Shown piece by piece: positions 1-6,012 of a stretch of 15,469 bases of DNA. Both the position numbers and the translations under genes were made by a program. The notes beneath the pieces were generated by a model. That model had not been told where the DNA came from, made no database searches, and worked only from the letters and a program-made list of their open reading frames with translations. This stretch comes from Dialister sp. UBA7295 (GTDB taxonomy: Bacteria > Bacillota > Negativicutes > Veillonellales > Dialisteraceae). The stretch is taken from NCBI GenBank assembly GCA_002471975.1, contig DKQZ01000048.1, positions 181 to 15,649 of the forward strand, in the 5' to 3' direction. How positions within the stretch are numbered: the first letter of the stretch is position 1; each line of letters begins with the position of its first letter.

Positions 1-82
1 AGCCCATGAAACAGAATGGTCTCCATCCAAAGTTCGCCTTATTTCTATTGAAGATTTCCGCCCTTTTGGGCAATTTTCTTCA
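1..82. repeat. Direct repeat copy 1 (83-bp family, hairpin-bearing)
   Basis: This stretch recurs almost unchanged at 216-298, and its second half recurs again at 477-520. Its core has arms TTGAAGA and TCTTCAA around a TCCGCC...GGCA inner region, so it can fold into a hairpin. It starts with AGCCCATGAAACAGAATGG. The copy may continue left of the window. No coding potential is evident. Confidence 0.8.
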
Positions 83-120
83 GTAGATTTTTCCATAACC
101 GTTAGACGACCTTGTTTTCA

Positions 121-215
121 AATATAAAATGCGGCGCCCATGAATTTGCGCCGCACCTTCCCGACAGTCCCGACAGCCCCGACAGCCCCGGGATTCCCGA
201 CAGCCCCGATTCAAA
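121..215 (-). repeat. Nonamer array plus stem-loop module (minus orientation)
   Basis: A stem GCGGCGC/GCGCCGC (131-137 with 148-154) is followed by the junction ACCTTC and then a 9-nt array of CCCGACAGC-type units (160-213), ending in CCGATTCAAAAGCC. Read on the minus strand the order is TTTTGAATCGG, nonamers, GAAGGTG, stem-loop, ATTTTAT, which resembles an intrinsic terminator. A gene ending left of the window could be its client. The junction and outer end match modules at 5672-5794, 13723-13802 and 14051-14142. Confidence 0.7.
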
Positions 216-298
216 AGCCCATGAAACAGAATGGTCTTCATCCGAAGGCCGTCTTTATTTCTATTGAAGATTTCCGCCCTTTTGGACAATTTTCTTCA
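216..298. repeat. Direct repeat copy 2 (83-bp family)
   Basis: This is a near-identical second copy of 1-82, in the same orientation and directly abutting the nonamer array of 121-215. Differences are a few substitutions and small indels around 238-250. The hairpin core TTGAAGA...TCTTCAA is preserved. The nonamer module appears to lie between two copies of this repeat. Confidence 0.8.
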
Positions 299-354
299 AT
301 AAGTAAGAAATGATGTGAACCTTCTTTCATTCCAAAAGGCAGCTTTCTTTAGAT

Positions 355-476
355 AGTTATCAGTTATTAGTTATCAGTTCTCAGTGAAGATGGAGGGCAT
401 CAGAAAACAGTACCCGAAATTTTATATGCAGGGTCAGGAGATATTTCTGATAACTGTGAACTGATAACTGATAACT
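355..476 (+). repeat. Heptamer array module closed by an inverted heptamer array
   Basis: Heptamers AGTTATC, AGTTATT, AGTTATC, AGTTCTC, AGTGAAG occupy 355-389 and run into ATGGAGGGCATC, the GAAGGTG-type junction seen elsewhere. At 447-474 four units CTGATAA/CTGTGAA form the reverse complement of the first array, so 355-476 can fold into one long imperfect hairpin. No gene is visible between 1 and 643. Confidence 0.7.
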
Positions 477-520
477 TTTTATTGAAGATTTCCGCCACTT
501 GAGGCATTTTTCTTCAATAT
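477..520. repeat. Partial third copy of the 83-bp repeat, hairpin core only
   Basis: The core found in 1-82 and 216-298 recurs here with perfect arms ATTGAAGA (481-488) and TCTTCAAT (511-518) and an inner GCC/GGC pair. It directly follows the inverted heptamer array, so these repeat families are nested or adjacent. Confidence 0.65.
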
Positions 521-530
521 ATAAAATTTT

Positions 531-588
531 ATAGGAATTAAATCCTATAAAGTACTAAATTTCATATGAAATAGGAAATATTTCCTAT
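531..588. promoter_or_regulatory. Two tandem 18-bp palindromes, operator-like
   Basis: ATAGGAATTAAATCCTAT (531-548, imperfect) and ATAGGAAATATTTCCTAT (571-588, perfect dyad) share the half-site ATAGGA/TCCTAT. Their centres are exactly 40 bp apart, close to four helical turns. TTCATATGAA (561-570) and TATAAAATTTTATA (520-533) are further small palindromes between or beside them. The pair ends 6 bp before a predicted -35 element, a normal place for a dimeric or tetrameric repressor or activator. The cognate regulator is not identifiable here. Confidence 0.55.
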
Positions 589-594
589 TTCTCA

Positions 595-623
595 TTTACT
601 TAAAGAAAAATCAGGATTATAAT
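595..623 (+). promoter_or_regulatory. Predicted sigma-A promoter of the AAA ATPase operon
   Basis: TTTACT (595-600), a 17-nt spacer and a perfect TATAAT (618-623) form a good vegetative promoter. The -10 lies 20 nt before the ATG at 644, so the leader would be very short. The palindromes at 531-588 lie just upstream. Confidence 0.6.
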
Positions 624-643
624 CTGTATAAGAGGTGAAGAAA

Positions 644-1867
644 ATGAAGTGGATCGAACGAAAGCGGGAAATGGAATTTCTTCTGCGTCACAGGGACAGG
701 CAGATCATCAAGGTGGTCACCGGAGTCAGGCGGTGCGGGAAGTCCACGGTGCTTGCCCTTTTCCGGAAGAAGCTTCTGGAGGAAGGAGTCCCGGAGAAGC
801 GGATCATTGCCGTCAACTTCGAAGACCTGGCTTTTGAAGAGCTGGAGGATTATCATGCACTTTACCGGTATGTGACAAAGCGAATGCAGCCGGGTGGGAT
901 GAATTATATTTTCCTTGATGAAATCCAGCATGTGCCCCATTTCGAAAAAGTGGTGGACAGCCTTTTCATCAAAGAAAATGCAGATGTCTATATCACCGGG
1001 TCCAATGCTTTTTTCCTTTCCGGGGAACTGGCCACCCTCCTGTCTGGACGGTATGTGGAGATTTCCATGCTGCCCCTTTCCTTCAAAGAATTCTGTGAAG
1101 GACTAAAGACCGGGGAACCCCTCACCCTTCCTGCCAGATATGAACTTTATACGAAGAACAGCGCTTTTCCTTACACCCTGACCATGACGGGCCATCAGGA
1201 AGCGATACTTGATTACCTTTCCGGCATATACAATACGATTCTGGTGAAAGATACCCTGAGCCGCCTGGGACGGAGTGAATCATCCATTCTGGGAAATATC
1301 ATGAAATACCTTTCCGCCAATATCGGGAGTCTTATTTCTCCAAAGAAAATATCCGATTCCCTGACCAGCATGGGCCGGAAGACGGACTATAAAACCATAG
1401 AGCGATACCTCACAGCCCTTAAGGAAAGCCTCCTCATCTACCAGGCCGACCGGTTTGATGTGAGAGGGAAAAAACTTTTAAGAATCAATGCGAAATATTA
1501 CCTCGTGGACCCGGCTTTCCGTCAGCTCCTCATCCATGATCAGGGACGGGATACCGGTCATATCCTTGAAAATATGGTTTATCTGGAACTCATCCGGCGG
1601 GGCTTTCATGTCTATGTAGGTCAGCTTCCCAAAGGAGAAATCGATTTCGTGGCAGAAAAACATGGAAGCCTTGCCTATTACCAGGTTTCCGAAAGCACCC
1701 TTTCCCCGGAAGTGCTGGAACGGGAACTCGCTCCTCTCAGGCAGCCTTTAGATCAGTACCCGAGATATCTCCTGACCCTTGATGAAATCAATGCCGATGC
1801 CGATTATGATGGAATCCGCAAAATGAATGTCCTCCGGTGGATGCTGGAAGACAAGGAGGAAATATGA
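644..1867 (+). CDS. AAA family ATPase with DUF4143-type C-terminal domain
   Basis: A 407-residue ATPase of the AAA_14/DUF4143 family, common in bacteria and archaea and without a settled function. The P-loop is GVRRCGKST (27-35), Walker B is YIFLDEIQ (88-95), a sensor-like ITGSNA follows at 117-122, and LSGR is at 133-136. The C-terminal part has GEIDFVAEK...YYQVS (331-349), the degenerate PD-(D/E)XK-like region of these proteins, with Q-V-S where a nuclease would show E-V-K, so nuclease activity is doubtful. The usual GGFP/GGMP turn after the ATPase core reads SAFP (173-176), which is unusual. An in-frame GTG at 635 exists, but AGAGG at 631-635 serves best as ribosome site for ATG 644. The stop overlaps the next gene by 4 bp. 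Identity is clear; role is unknown. Confidence 0.88.
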   Translation: MKWIERKREMEFLLRHRDRQIIKVVTGVRRCGKSTVLALFRKKLLEEGVPEKRIIAVNFEDLAFEELEDYHALYRYVTKRMQPGGMNYIFLDEIQHVPHFEKVVDSLFIKENADVYITGSNAFFLSGELATLLSGRYVEISMLPLSFKEFCEGLKTGEPLTLPARYELYTKNSAFPYTLTMTGHQEAILDYLSGIYNTILVKDTLSRLGRSESSILGNIMKYLSANIGSLISPKKISDSLTSMGRKTDYKTIERYLTALKESLLIYQADRFDVRGKKLLRINAKYYLVDPAFRQLLIHDQGRDTGHILENMVYLELIRRGFHVYVGQLPKGEIDFVAEKHGSLAYYQVSESTLSPEVLERELAPLRQPLDQYPRYLLTLDEINADADYDGIRKMNVLRWMLEDKEEI

Positions 1868-2421
1868 AGAAAATCCTGATCACCACTCTGTTTTCTCTCT
1901 TTCTTTTCCCGGCAGCCCTGTCTGCCGGGTCCGTGACCCTGCCGAATACGCTTTATGAGAAGGGTAAACCCTTCCCGAAGTCCATTACCCTGGAAACGGC
2001 AAAGGAGAAGGGTTTCTATGCGTACAGAAATGACCGTTTCCATTTCCACGGCTTCATCCCGACTTCTTTTGGAAATGTGAAACTCCCCGCCAACGGGGAC
2101 GGCATCATCCTTTCCGATGAGGATGGAGCAGAGCTCACCCTCTCCGGGGCTTATAATTCCATGAAATGGACTCCGGGTGACTACATGGGAGAAGATATTG
2201 AAAATTCCCATCCCAATCATATGGCCCGCATGTCCTGGGAGGAGGACCGGTACTCCCTCTCCTGGTCAAAAGATGGAAAAGGATACTATATCCGCCGGAT
2301 TTTCAAAGACGGCCGGACCGCTTCCCTCCATCTCGTATTTCCGGAAATCAAAAGGGATGTGTATGAGAAGCTGATTCCCGTACTTGAGGGTCATTTTGAA
2401 ATCGATGAGGAAAAACGTTAG
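1864..2421 (+). CDS. Small exported protein of unknown function
   Basis: This 185-residue protein is not recognised as a named family. Residues 1-20 form a typical Sec signal peptide: KK, a hydrophobic core LITTLFSLFLFPAAL, and a likely signal peptidase I cut after ALSA. The mature part is rich in aromatic and charged residues with alternating beta-type segments and no membrane helix, so it is probably soluble in the periplasm or loosely surface-bound. AGGAGG lies 5-6 nt before ATG 1864, which makes this start much better than the in-frame ATG at 1837 inside the ATPase gene. The start overlaps the ATPase stop (ATGA), indicating translational coupling. The TAG stop falls inside the first unit of a GTTAGCT heptamer array. 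Confidence 0.8.
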   Translation: MKKILITTLFSLFLFPAALSAGSVTLPNTLYEKGKPFPKSITLETAKEKGFYAYRNDRFHFHGFIPTSFGNVKLPANGDGIILSDEDGAELTLSGAYNSMKWTPGDYMGEDIENSHPNHMARMSWEEDRYSLSWSKDGKGYYIRRIFKDGRTASLHLVFPEIKRDVYEKLIPVLEGHFEIDEEKR

Positions 2422-2465
2422 CTGTTAGCTGTTAGCTGTTAGCCGTTAGCCATTAGTTGTTAGCA
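2417..2465 (+). repeat. Seven-unit heptamer array (GTTAGCT)
   Basis: Units are GTTAGCT three times, GTTAGCC twice, ATTAGTT and GTTAGCA. The first unit supplies the TAG stop of the exported-protein gene. A terminator hairpin follows 24 bp later. A degenerate TTAGCCGTTAATTATTAG lies on the other side of that terminator, downstream of the convergent regulator gene. Confidence 0.85.
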
Positions 2466-2489
2466 AAAGCGCCCGGATTCACGAAAAAA

Positions 2490-2515
2490 CCTTTCCATCT
2501 TTACGAATGGAAAGG
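2490..2515. terminator. Bidirectional intrinsic terminator
   Basis: A perfect 9-bp stem CCTTTCCAT/ATGGAAAGG with an 8-nt loop is followed by CTTTTTATTT on the plus strand and by TTTTTT on the minus strand. It lies between the convergent exported-protein and metalloregulator genes and can end both transcripts. Confidence 0.88.
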
Positions 2516-2557
2516 CTTTTTATTTCTAATAATTAACGGCTAATGACTGGCGGCTCA

Positions 2558-3202
2558 TCAGTCATCCACATAGATCTGCTTTGCCGCTTTGTAGGAGAGG
2601 GTAATATCTCCTTTCGGCGTTTCGAGAAGGAGCGGTCCTTCGTAAGGTTCCTTTTCCTTCACCGTCACTTCCATGCCGATGGTGATTCCCTTGGACTGGA
2701 TATAATCCATGAGGGTGTAATCTTCCATGATACGGCGGATATGGGTGGTTTCCCCGATATCCACGTCACAGAGGAGACGGGTGGTGATGCCCAGACGGCT
2801 TCCATCCTTCCTCGGTACCGGATCCCCATTGGGGCAGTGCTGGGGATGCTGCAGGAATTCGTCCAGTTTTTCTGCCAGTTTATCATTGGTCTGGTGTTCC
2901 AGGCCTTCGGCCATTTCATGAGCTTCGCTCCAGGAGAATTTCAGGTTTTCCACCAGGAATACTTCCCACAGCGCATGGTAGCGGAGAAGCCTTCCTGCTT
3001 CCCTTCTGCCTTTTCTCGTCATCTTGCTGCCTTTATAAGCCGTGTAGTCTACATAGCCCTGCTTCTGCAGCTTGGTGATCATTTCACTCACGGACGGCGG
3101 CGAAACATGGAGCATCTCGGACAGCTCCTTGTTCGTGACCACATCATGAGTTTCACTGATCAAGTAAATGGCTTTTAAATAATCCTCTTTCCCCGATGTC
3201 AT
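2558..3202 (-). CDS. DtxR/MntR-family metal-dependent transcriptional repressor (ScaR/TroR-like)
   Basis: A 214-residue metalloregulator expected to sense Mn2+ (possibly Fe2+) and repress metal-uptake genes. The order is an N-terminal winged HTH (about 1-70), a dimerisation and metal-binding helical domain (about 71-140), and a C-terminal FeoA/SH3-like domain (about 141-214). Metal ligands can be aligned: D7, H76, E80, H95, E99, E102, H103. Glu at 99, where DtxR/IdeR have Cys102, is the Mn-type signature of MntR, and length and architecture match ScaR/MtsR/TroR rather than the short MntR. ATG 3202 is chosen because AGAGGG lies 7 nt upstream; an in-frame ATG at 3235 would put that site inside the gene. 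No metal transporter is adjacent, so its targets lie elsewhere. Calling it mntR would be reasonable but is not proven. Confidence 0.9.
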   Translation of the reverse strand: MTSGKEDYLKAIYLISETHDVVTNKELSEMLHVSPPSVSEMITKLQKQGYVDYTAYKGSKMTRKGRREAGRLLRYHALWEVFLVENLKFSWSEAHEMAEGLEHQTNDKLAEKLDEFLQHPQHCPNGDPVPRKDGSRLGITTRLLCDVDIGETTHIRRIMEDYTLMDYIQSKGITIGMEVTVKEKEPYEGPLLLETPKGDITLSYKAAKQIYVDD

Positions 3203-3232
3203 GATGATGCCCTCTTTCTTTATTATTATTGT

Positions 3233-3302
3233 CAAATGAGTTTAGAAACTTTCTTACATTTGCTCTCATTTTTATTATAGGTTATATTTGAAACATTAAC
3301 AA
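3233..3302 (-). promoter_or_regulatory. Predicted promoter and possible operator of the metalloregulator
   Basis: On the minus strand TTGTTA (3297-3302), 17 nt and TATAAT (3274-3279) form a promoter 72 nt before the start codon. Downstream lie CAAATG (3233-3238) with CATTTG (3257-3262), the semi-palindrome AGTTTAGAAACT (3239-3250) and CTCATTT (3265-3271). Such symmetry over the transcription start could be an autoregulatory operator; this part is weak. From here to 3427 the DNA is AT-rich with nothing else recognised. Confidence 0.45.
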
Positions 3303-3427
3303 GATAAATTTTGAATTTTTTTAAGGCTATAGAAAAAATTTTTATTACTGAAATAAATATTTCATATTTTGCGGACTGAAAGAGGTATGAACAGCCGCTT
3401 TTTCGGAATTGTTTACAATGGATGATT

Positions 3428-3480
3428 GGTTATCAGTTCTCAGTGAAGGTGGCGCCTTGAAATCATTAAAGCGCTTTTTT
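3428..3480 (+). repeat. Short heptamer module with terminator-like hairpin
   Basis: Units GGTTATC, AGTTCTC, AGTGAAG lead into GTGGCGCCTT, a loop GAAATCATT, AAAGCGC and TTTTTT. This is the array, junction, stem-loop and T-run order seen elsewhere. Unusually, no plus-strand gene ends just upstream; it lies between two minus-strand genes. Confidence 0.65.
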
Positions 3481-3523
3481 AATTTGTACTATAAATTTCA
3501 GGATTTCTTTCTAAAATCAATAA

Positions 3524-3556
3524 AAAGGCCGCGCTTCCCATGAAAACGCGGCCTTT
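3524..3556 (-). terminator. Intrinsic terminator of the RNase H gene
   Basis: A perfect 10-bp stem AAAGGCCGCG/CGCGGCCTTT with a 13-nt loop is followed on the minus strand by TTTTTATTG. It starts 15 bp after the stop. Between stop and stem lie two heptamers TAGCCGT (3558-3571, minus strand), the first containing the TAG stop. Confidence 0.85.
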
Positions 3557-3570
3557 AAAACGGCTAACGG

Positions 3571-4326
3571 CTATTTCTTAAATTTCCCCGCTTCCCCCTT
3601 CGCCATCTGGTCGCAGAGTTCATTGTACTTCGTGCCCACATGGCCTTTGGTCCAGTCGAATTTCACCCGGTGCCGGGAAATGATTGTATCCAGCGCTTTC
3701 CAGAGGTCCTGATTCAGCACGTCCGAACCCTCCCGGGTCTTCCAGCCATTTTTCTTCCAGTTCCGGATCCAGTGATTGGTGAAACATTTCTGGAGATACT
3801 TGCTGTCCGTGTGGAAAGTGATATGGTGCACCGTGCCGTCATCGATGACTTTCATGGCTTCATAAGCTGCCCGGAGCTCCATGCGGTTATTCGTGGAAGA
3901 CGGCTCCCCGCCGGACAGGTAGAGAAGCTCCTTTCCCATGGTATCCAGGAAAACAGCGGCAAATCCCCCGGGACCATTTGGATTCACCAGGCAGGAACCA
4001 TCGGTAAAAATAATAAGCTCCTTGGGAAGGTACTCCCCATTCTGGTAAATGGAAATCCCCTTCACCTGCCGGTGAGCCGGGTATTTGACCTCCGCCTCCG
4101 CCAGGGTCAAAGGTTGGCCACAGGAGGGAGCAGAAGAACCTTTCTCAAAAGGCGATGGAGCGACCGGCTTTCCATACCATGCTTCCGCTTCCTGTCTCGT
4201 CACGAAACCTTTATAAACGGCGCCGCCAAAACCGGTCACCTGATCACTGCAGTCCGCCCAGGTATAAAAAACACCGGTATGACGGCCTTTTTTTACGACG
4301 TAATAATTTTTCTTTGGTGCAGCCAT
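3571..4326 (-). CDS. rnhA: Ribonuclease H1 with N-terminal hybrid-binding domain
   Basis: RNase H1 cuts the RNA strand of RNA:DNA hybrids, removing R-loops and primer remnants. The 251-residue protein starts with a viroplasmin-like hybrid-binding domain (about 6-52: YYVVKKGRHTGVF, W23, GFVTRQEAEAW), then a linker (about 53-100), then the catalytic domain. Catalytic carboxylates are visible: D109 in FTDGS, E150 in NNRMELRA, D174 in HTDSKY and D239 in ELCDQMAK, with the active-site His in GHVG (H229). All are intact, and the two-domain layout is common in Firmicutes. AAAGAAAGG lies upstream of ATG 4326. It appears to be a single-gene unit with its own terminator. Confidence in function is high. 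Confidence 0.95.
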   Translation of the reverse strand: MAAPKKNYYVVKKGRHTGVFYTWADCSDQVTGFGGAVYKGFVTRQEAEAWYGKPVAPSPFEKGSSAPSCGQPLTLAEAEVKYPAHRQVKGISIYQNGEYLPKELIIFTDGSCLVNPNGPGGFAAVFLDTMGKELLYLSGGEPSSTNNRMELRAAYEAMKVIDDGTVHHITFHTDSKYLQKCFTNHWIRNWKKNGWKTREGSDVLNQDLWKALDTIISRHRVKFDWTKGHVGTKYNELCDQMAKGEAGKFKK

Positions 4327-4439
4327 AGTGTGCCTTTCTTTACTTATAGATAATGGATAACAGGAAATAAGAAGTTCCTATCAAATGAATATAAAGATAT
4401 GCGGGAAGGCTCTCCTCTCGAAGGGGGCCCGCGTCTTAC

Positions 4440-4532
4440 CGATAGAGTCAATTAGCACAGGTACCTTCAAGCAATTCGTGCCACCGTAGCAGCACACCTT
4501 CACTGAAAACTATGAACTGATAACTGATAACT
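4440..4532 (-). repeat. Heptamer module downstream of the exonuclease gene
   Basis: On the minus strand, starting 15 bp after the exonuclease stop, come four heptamers of the TATCAGT type (4502-4532), then GAAGGTGTG and a stem-loop GTGCTGC...GTGGCAC, closely resembling GTGCCGCTGATGCGGCAC at 13777-13794. Further on, 4438-4448 holds CCGATAGAGTC, part of the left arm seen at 15331. There is no clear T-run, so termination activity is uncertain. Confidence 0.6.
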
Positions 4533-4547
4533 TTCCCCGCTTATTTC

Positions 4548-5081
4548 TCACGGTAGTCTGATATGTCCTTTTTCCAGCATCTTCCGGAAGCAGTAGAGCG
4601 TCGCTTTCGTATCAGCCAGACTGTCGTGCCAGTTTGTTTCCGGATAGCCGTAGTACTTTGCGCAGGTCGCAAGTTTCTGCCATTTGTAGCCGCCGTAGGT
4701 GAGATTCGGTTCCCCGTAGATTTCCGCAAAGAGCCGCATGAGGTCCAGGGTCTTGATTTTATAGGGAATAAAAACGCCGTTCTGCCGGATCATTTTCAGG
4801 TCATAAGGAAGATTGTAGCCTACGAGAAGGCCTGCATGACGGAGGAGGTGTCCTATTTCCTCTTTTTTATCATAGAAAGAGGGCTTGTCTGCCACCATTT
4901 CCGGGCTGATGTGATTCACCGCTTCCGCTTCCGGCCAGGAGGAAATAAAACGGGGGCGGAAATATTCGTTCATCCGAATTTCTCCGCTCCCGTCGATTAC
5001 GGAAAGCTGGAGTATCTCGGCTTTTCTGTCAAAGCCTGTCGTTTCCGTATCCAGTACAAGGATGTCTTTCTGATCGATCAT
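4548..5081 (-). CDS. DEDDh 3'-5' exonuclease (DnaQ/epsilon-like)
   Basis: A 177-residue stand-alone exonuclease of the DnaQ superfamily, which removes nucleotides from DNA or RNA 3' ends with two metal ions. The DEDDh residues are visible: D11 and E13 in LDTETTG, D94 in GYNLPYDLKM, and H152 with D157 in WHDSLADTKAT. H-x4-D defines the DEDDh subtype of DnaQ, ExoX and PolC exonuclease domains. The protein consists of the nuclease fold alone, with no helicase, BRCT or polymerase part, so it is ExoX-like in size. AAAGGAG lies 6 nt before ATG 5081. It starts 19 bp after the small basic gene and probably shares its transcript. Substrate cannot be told from sequence. Confidence 0.9.
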   Translation of the reverse strand: MIDQKDILVLDTETTGFDRKAEILQLSVIDGSGEIRMNEYFRPRFISSWPEAEAVNHISPEMVADKPSFYDKKEEIGHLLRHAGLLVGYNLPYDLKMIRQNGVFIPYKIKTLDLMRLFAEIYGEPNLTYGGYKWQKLATCAKYYGYPETNWHDSLADTKATLYCFRKMLEKGHIRLP

Positions 5082-5100
5082 AGGAATCTCCTTTGATGAA

Positions 5101-5337
5101 TCATTCTTCTTCTATATCCAATACTTTTCTGTATGCGCCGCCGCCGGGGATATCTTCCCGCTTCAGGGCCTGCCGGAGCCGCTTGTTCAGAAGAGTGCGG
5201 GCCTTCTTCTTCGAACCTTTCCGAAGGGAGGTCACGTCTTCCTCGTCCATGATTTTTTCGATTTTGTCTTTCCCGTACATCTTCCGGGCATACTGGCTGG
5301 GCCGGGTCTCCGGGGTCACTTTCTGCGGTCTCTTCAT
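5101..5337 (-). CDS. Small highly charged protein of unknown function
   Basis: The 78-residue protein is not recognised. It is rich in Lys and Arg with scattered acidic residues, has no signal peptide or hydrophobic segment, and its middle (about 20-62) looks helical with KKKARTLLNKRLRQALKRED; the C-terminus is acidic (LDIEEE). A nucleic-acid-binding or regulatory role is plausible but unproven. Support for a real gene: AAAGGAAG 7 nt before the ATG, a 19-bp gap to the co-directional exonuclease gene, and a clean stop. Nothing suggests truncation. Confidence 0.65.
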   Translation of the reverse strand: MKRPQKVTPETRPSQYARKMYGKDKIEKIMDEEDVTSLRKGSKKKARTLLNKRLRQALKREDIPGGGAYRKVLDIEEE

Positions 5338-5356
5338 GGCGGCTTCCTTTCCTGCA

Positions 5357-5376
5357 ATAATATATTATGGTACCAT
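5357..5376. promoter_or_regulatory. Adjacent palindromes upstream of the small basic gene
   Basis: ATAATATATTAT (5357-5368) and ATGGTACCAT (5367-5376) are two perfect abutting palindromes 20-39 bp before the start of the 78-residue gene. On the minus strand they overlap possible -10 sequences, and a poor TTGCAA/TACCAT promoter pair with a 17-nt spacer ends in this region. They could be operators or chance AT-rich symmetry. Confidence 0.35.
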
Positions 5377-5458
5377 GAAATGCGTTTCTTTGCAAAGAAT
5401 TCCTTTCTTAGTATATCTACAGCTTAATAAAAAAATAAAATGATAGATACTTTTGTTT

Positions 5459-5545
5459 CGGGAATATCGGGAAACTCGGGATTCTCGGGACTGTCGGGTA
5501 TGTGGCGGGCATCAGAATCTGAAAGCCCGCCGATTATATATAATC
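5459..5545 (+). repeat. Nonamer array with long stem-loop
   Basis: Five nonamers CGGGAATAT, CGGGAAACT, CGGGATTCT, CGGGACTGT, CGGGTATGT (5459-5503) keep CGGG and vary in the last five bases. They lead directly into a stem GGCGGGC (5504-5510) / GCCCGCC (5525-5531) with inner TCAGA/TCTGA pairing, then the palindrome GATTATATATAATC (5532-5545). There is no T-run. This belongs to the gene-free stretch 5338-6012. Confidence 0.75.
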
Positions 5546-5612
5546 TTCTGATATTCACTTTGCAGGAATAATTTTACCTTCAAAATTATTTTCGTCCGGA
5601 TTCTATAGTATC

Positions 5613-5660
5613 ATCCCCTGTGTGCTTTGCTCATCACCCACTGACTGGGGAACAGGGGAT
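5613..5660. other. Isolated stem-loop with 3' T-run, possible terminator or small RNA
   Basis: A perfect 9-bp stem ATCCCCTGT (5613-5621) / ACAGGGGAT (5652-5660) encloses 30 nt with an inner CCCACTGACTGGG hairpin, and TTTTGG follows on the plus strand. No plus-strand gene ends here. It differs from the array-linked stem-loops and directly precedes one of them. Confidence 0.4.
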
Positions 5661-5671
5661 TTTTGGCTCAT

Positions 5672-5794
5672 AAGGGCTTTTCATAATCGTCTGAATATAT
5701 TCCCCATATTAAATTTGGTGCCGCATCAGCGGCACACCTTCCCGAGTCTCCCGAAATAACCCCCGATAGCCCCGTGAACCCCGATTCAAAAGCC
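5672..5794 (-). repeat. Right-arm plus nonamer module (minus orientation)
   Basis: Read on the minus strand: GGCTTTTGAATCGGGG, a degenerate 9-nt array (about 5741-5780), GAAGGTG, stem-loop GTGCCGC/GCGGCAC with 4-nt loop (5718-5735), then the conserved right arm ATATGGGGAATATATTCAGACG...GAAAAGCCC (5672-5707). The right arm recurs at 8143, 8943, 13803 and 15413. Confidence 0.75.
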
Positions 5795-5814
5795 TTTTTA
5801 TCCTGAAGTTTCCA

Positions 5815-5970
5815 ATATAAAAAGGGCGCCTATATGATTTCAGGCGCCCACCTTCACGAACCACGAATCACGAATCACGAACCACGAACCACGAATCTCC
5901 CGAATGAGATTACACATACATGCCGTGGTGAGGCTAACCCACGAATACCGTATGTTTCTCTACCCAAAGG
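5815..5970 (-). repeat. Left-arm plus heptamer module (minus orientation)
   Basis: Six uninterrupted heptamers CACGAAC/CACGAAT (5855-5896) lie between the terminator stem at 5824-5849 and a left arm at about 5897-5970. On the minus strand that arm reads TATTCGTGGGTTAGCCTCACCACGGCATG, matching TTTTCGGGTATTATCCTCACCACGACATG at 15301. It stands 43 bp downstream of the aldo/keto reductase stop, in the gene's own orientation. Confidence 0.75.
5824..5849 (-). terminator. Intrinsic terminator within the heptamer module, downstream of the aldo/keto reductase
   Basis: A perfect 8-bp stem GGGCGCCT/AGGCGCCC with a 10-nt loop is followed on the minus strand by TTTTTATATTGG. It lies about 165 bp after the reductase stop, with the heptamer array in between. 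No closer terminator was seen. Confidence 0.75.
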
Positions 5971-6012
5971 CGCATAGATTGACTCGATTTACTCACACTT
6001 TTATCCCCAAAT

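Noticed and set aside
160..213. Tandem repeats here and elsewhere as CRISPR arrays
   Set aside because: Units are only 7 or 9 nt with no spacers of constant length and no cas genes nearby.
80..289. Open frame on the minus strand with repeated Cys-Arg-Glu residues
   Set aside because: It is the translation of the 9-nt array, which reads in phase; there is no ribosome site and no natural composition.
635..643. GTG start for the AAA ATPase
   Set aside because: The GTG overlaps the AGAGG that best serves as ribosome site for ATG 644.
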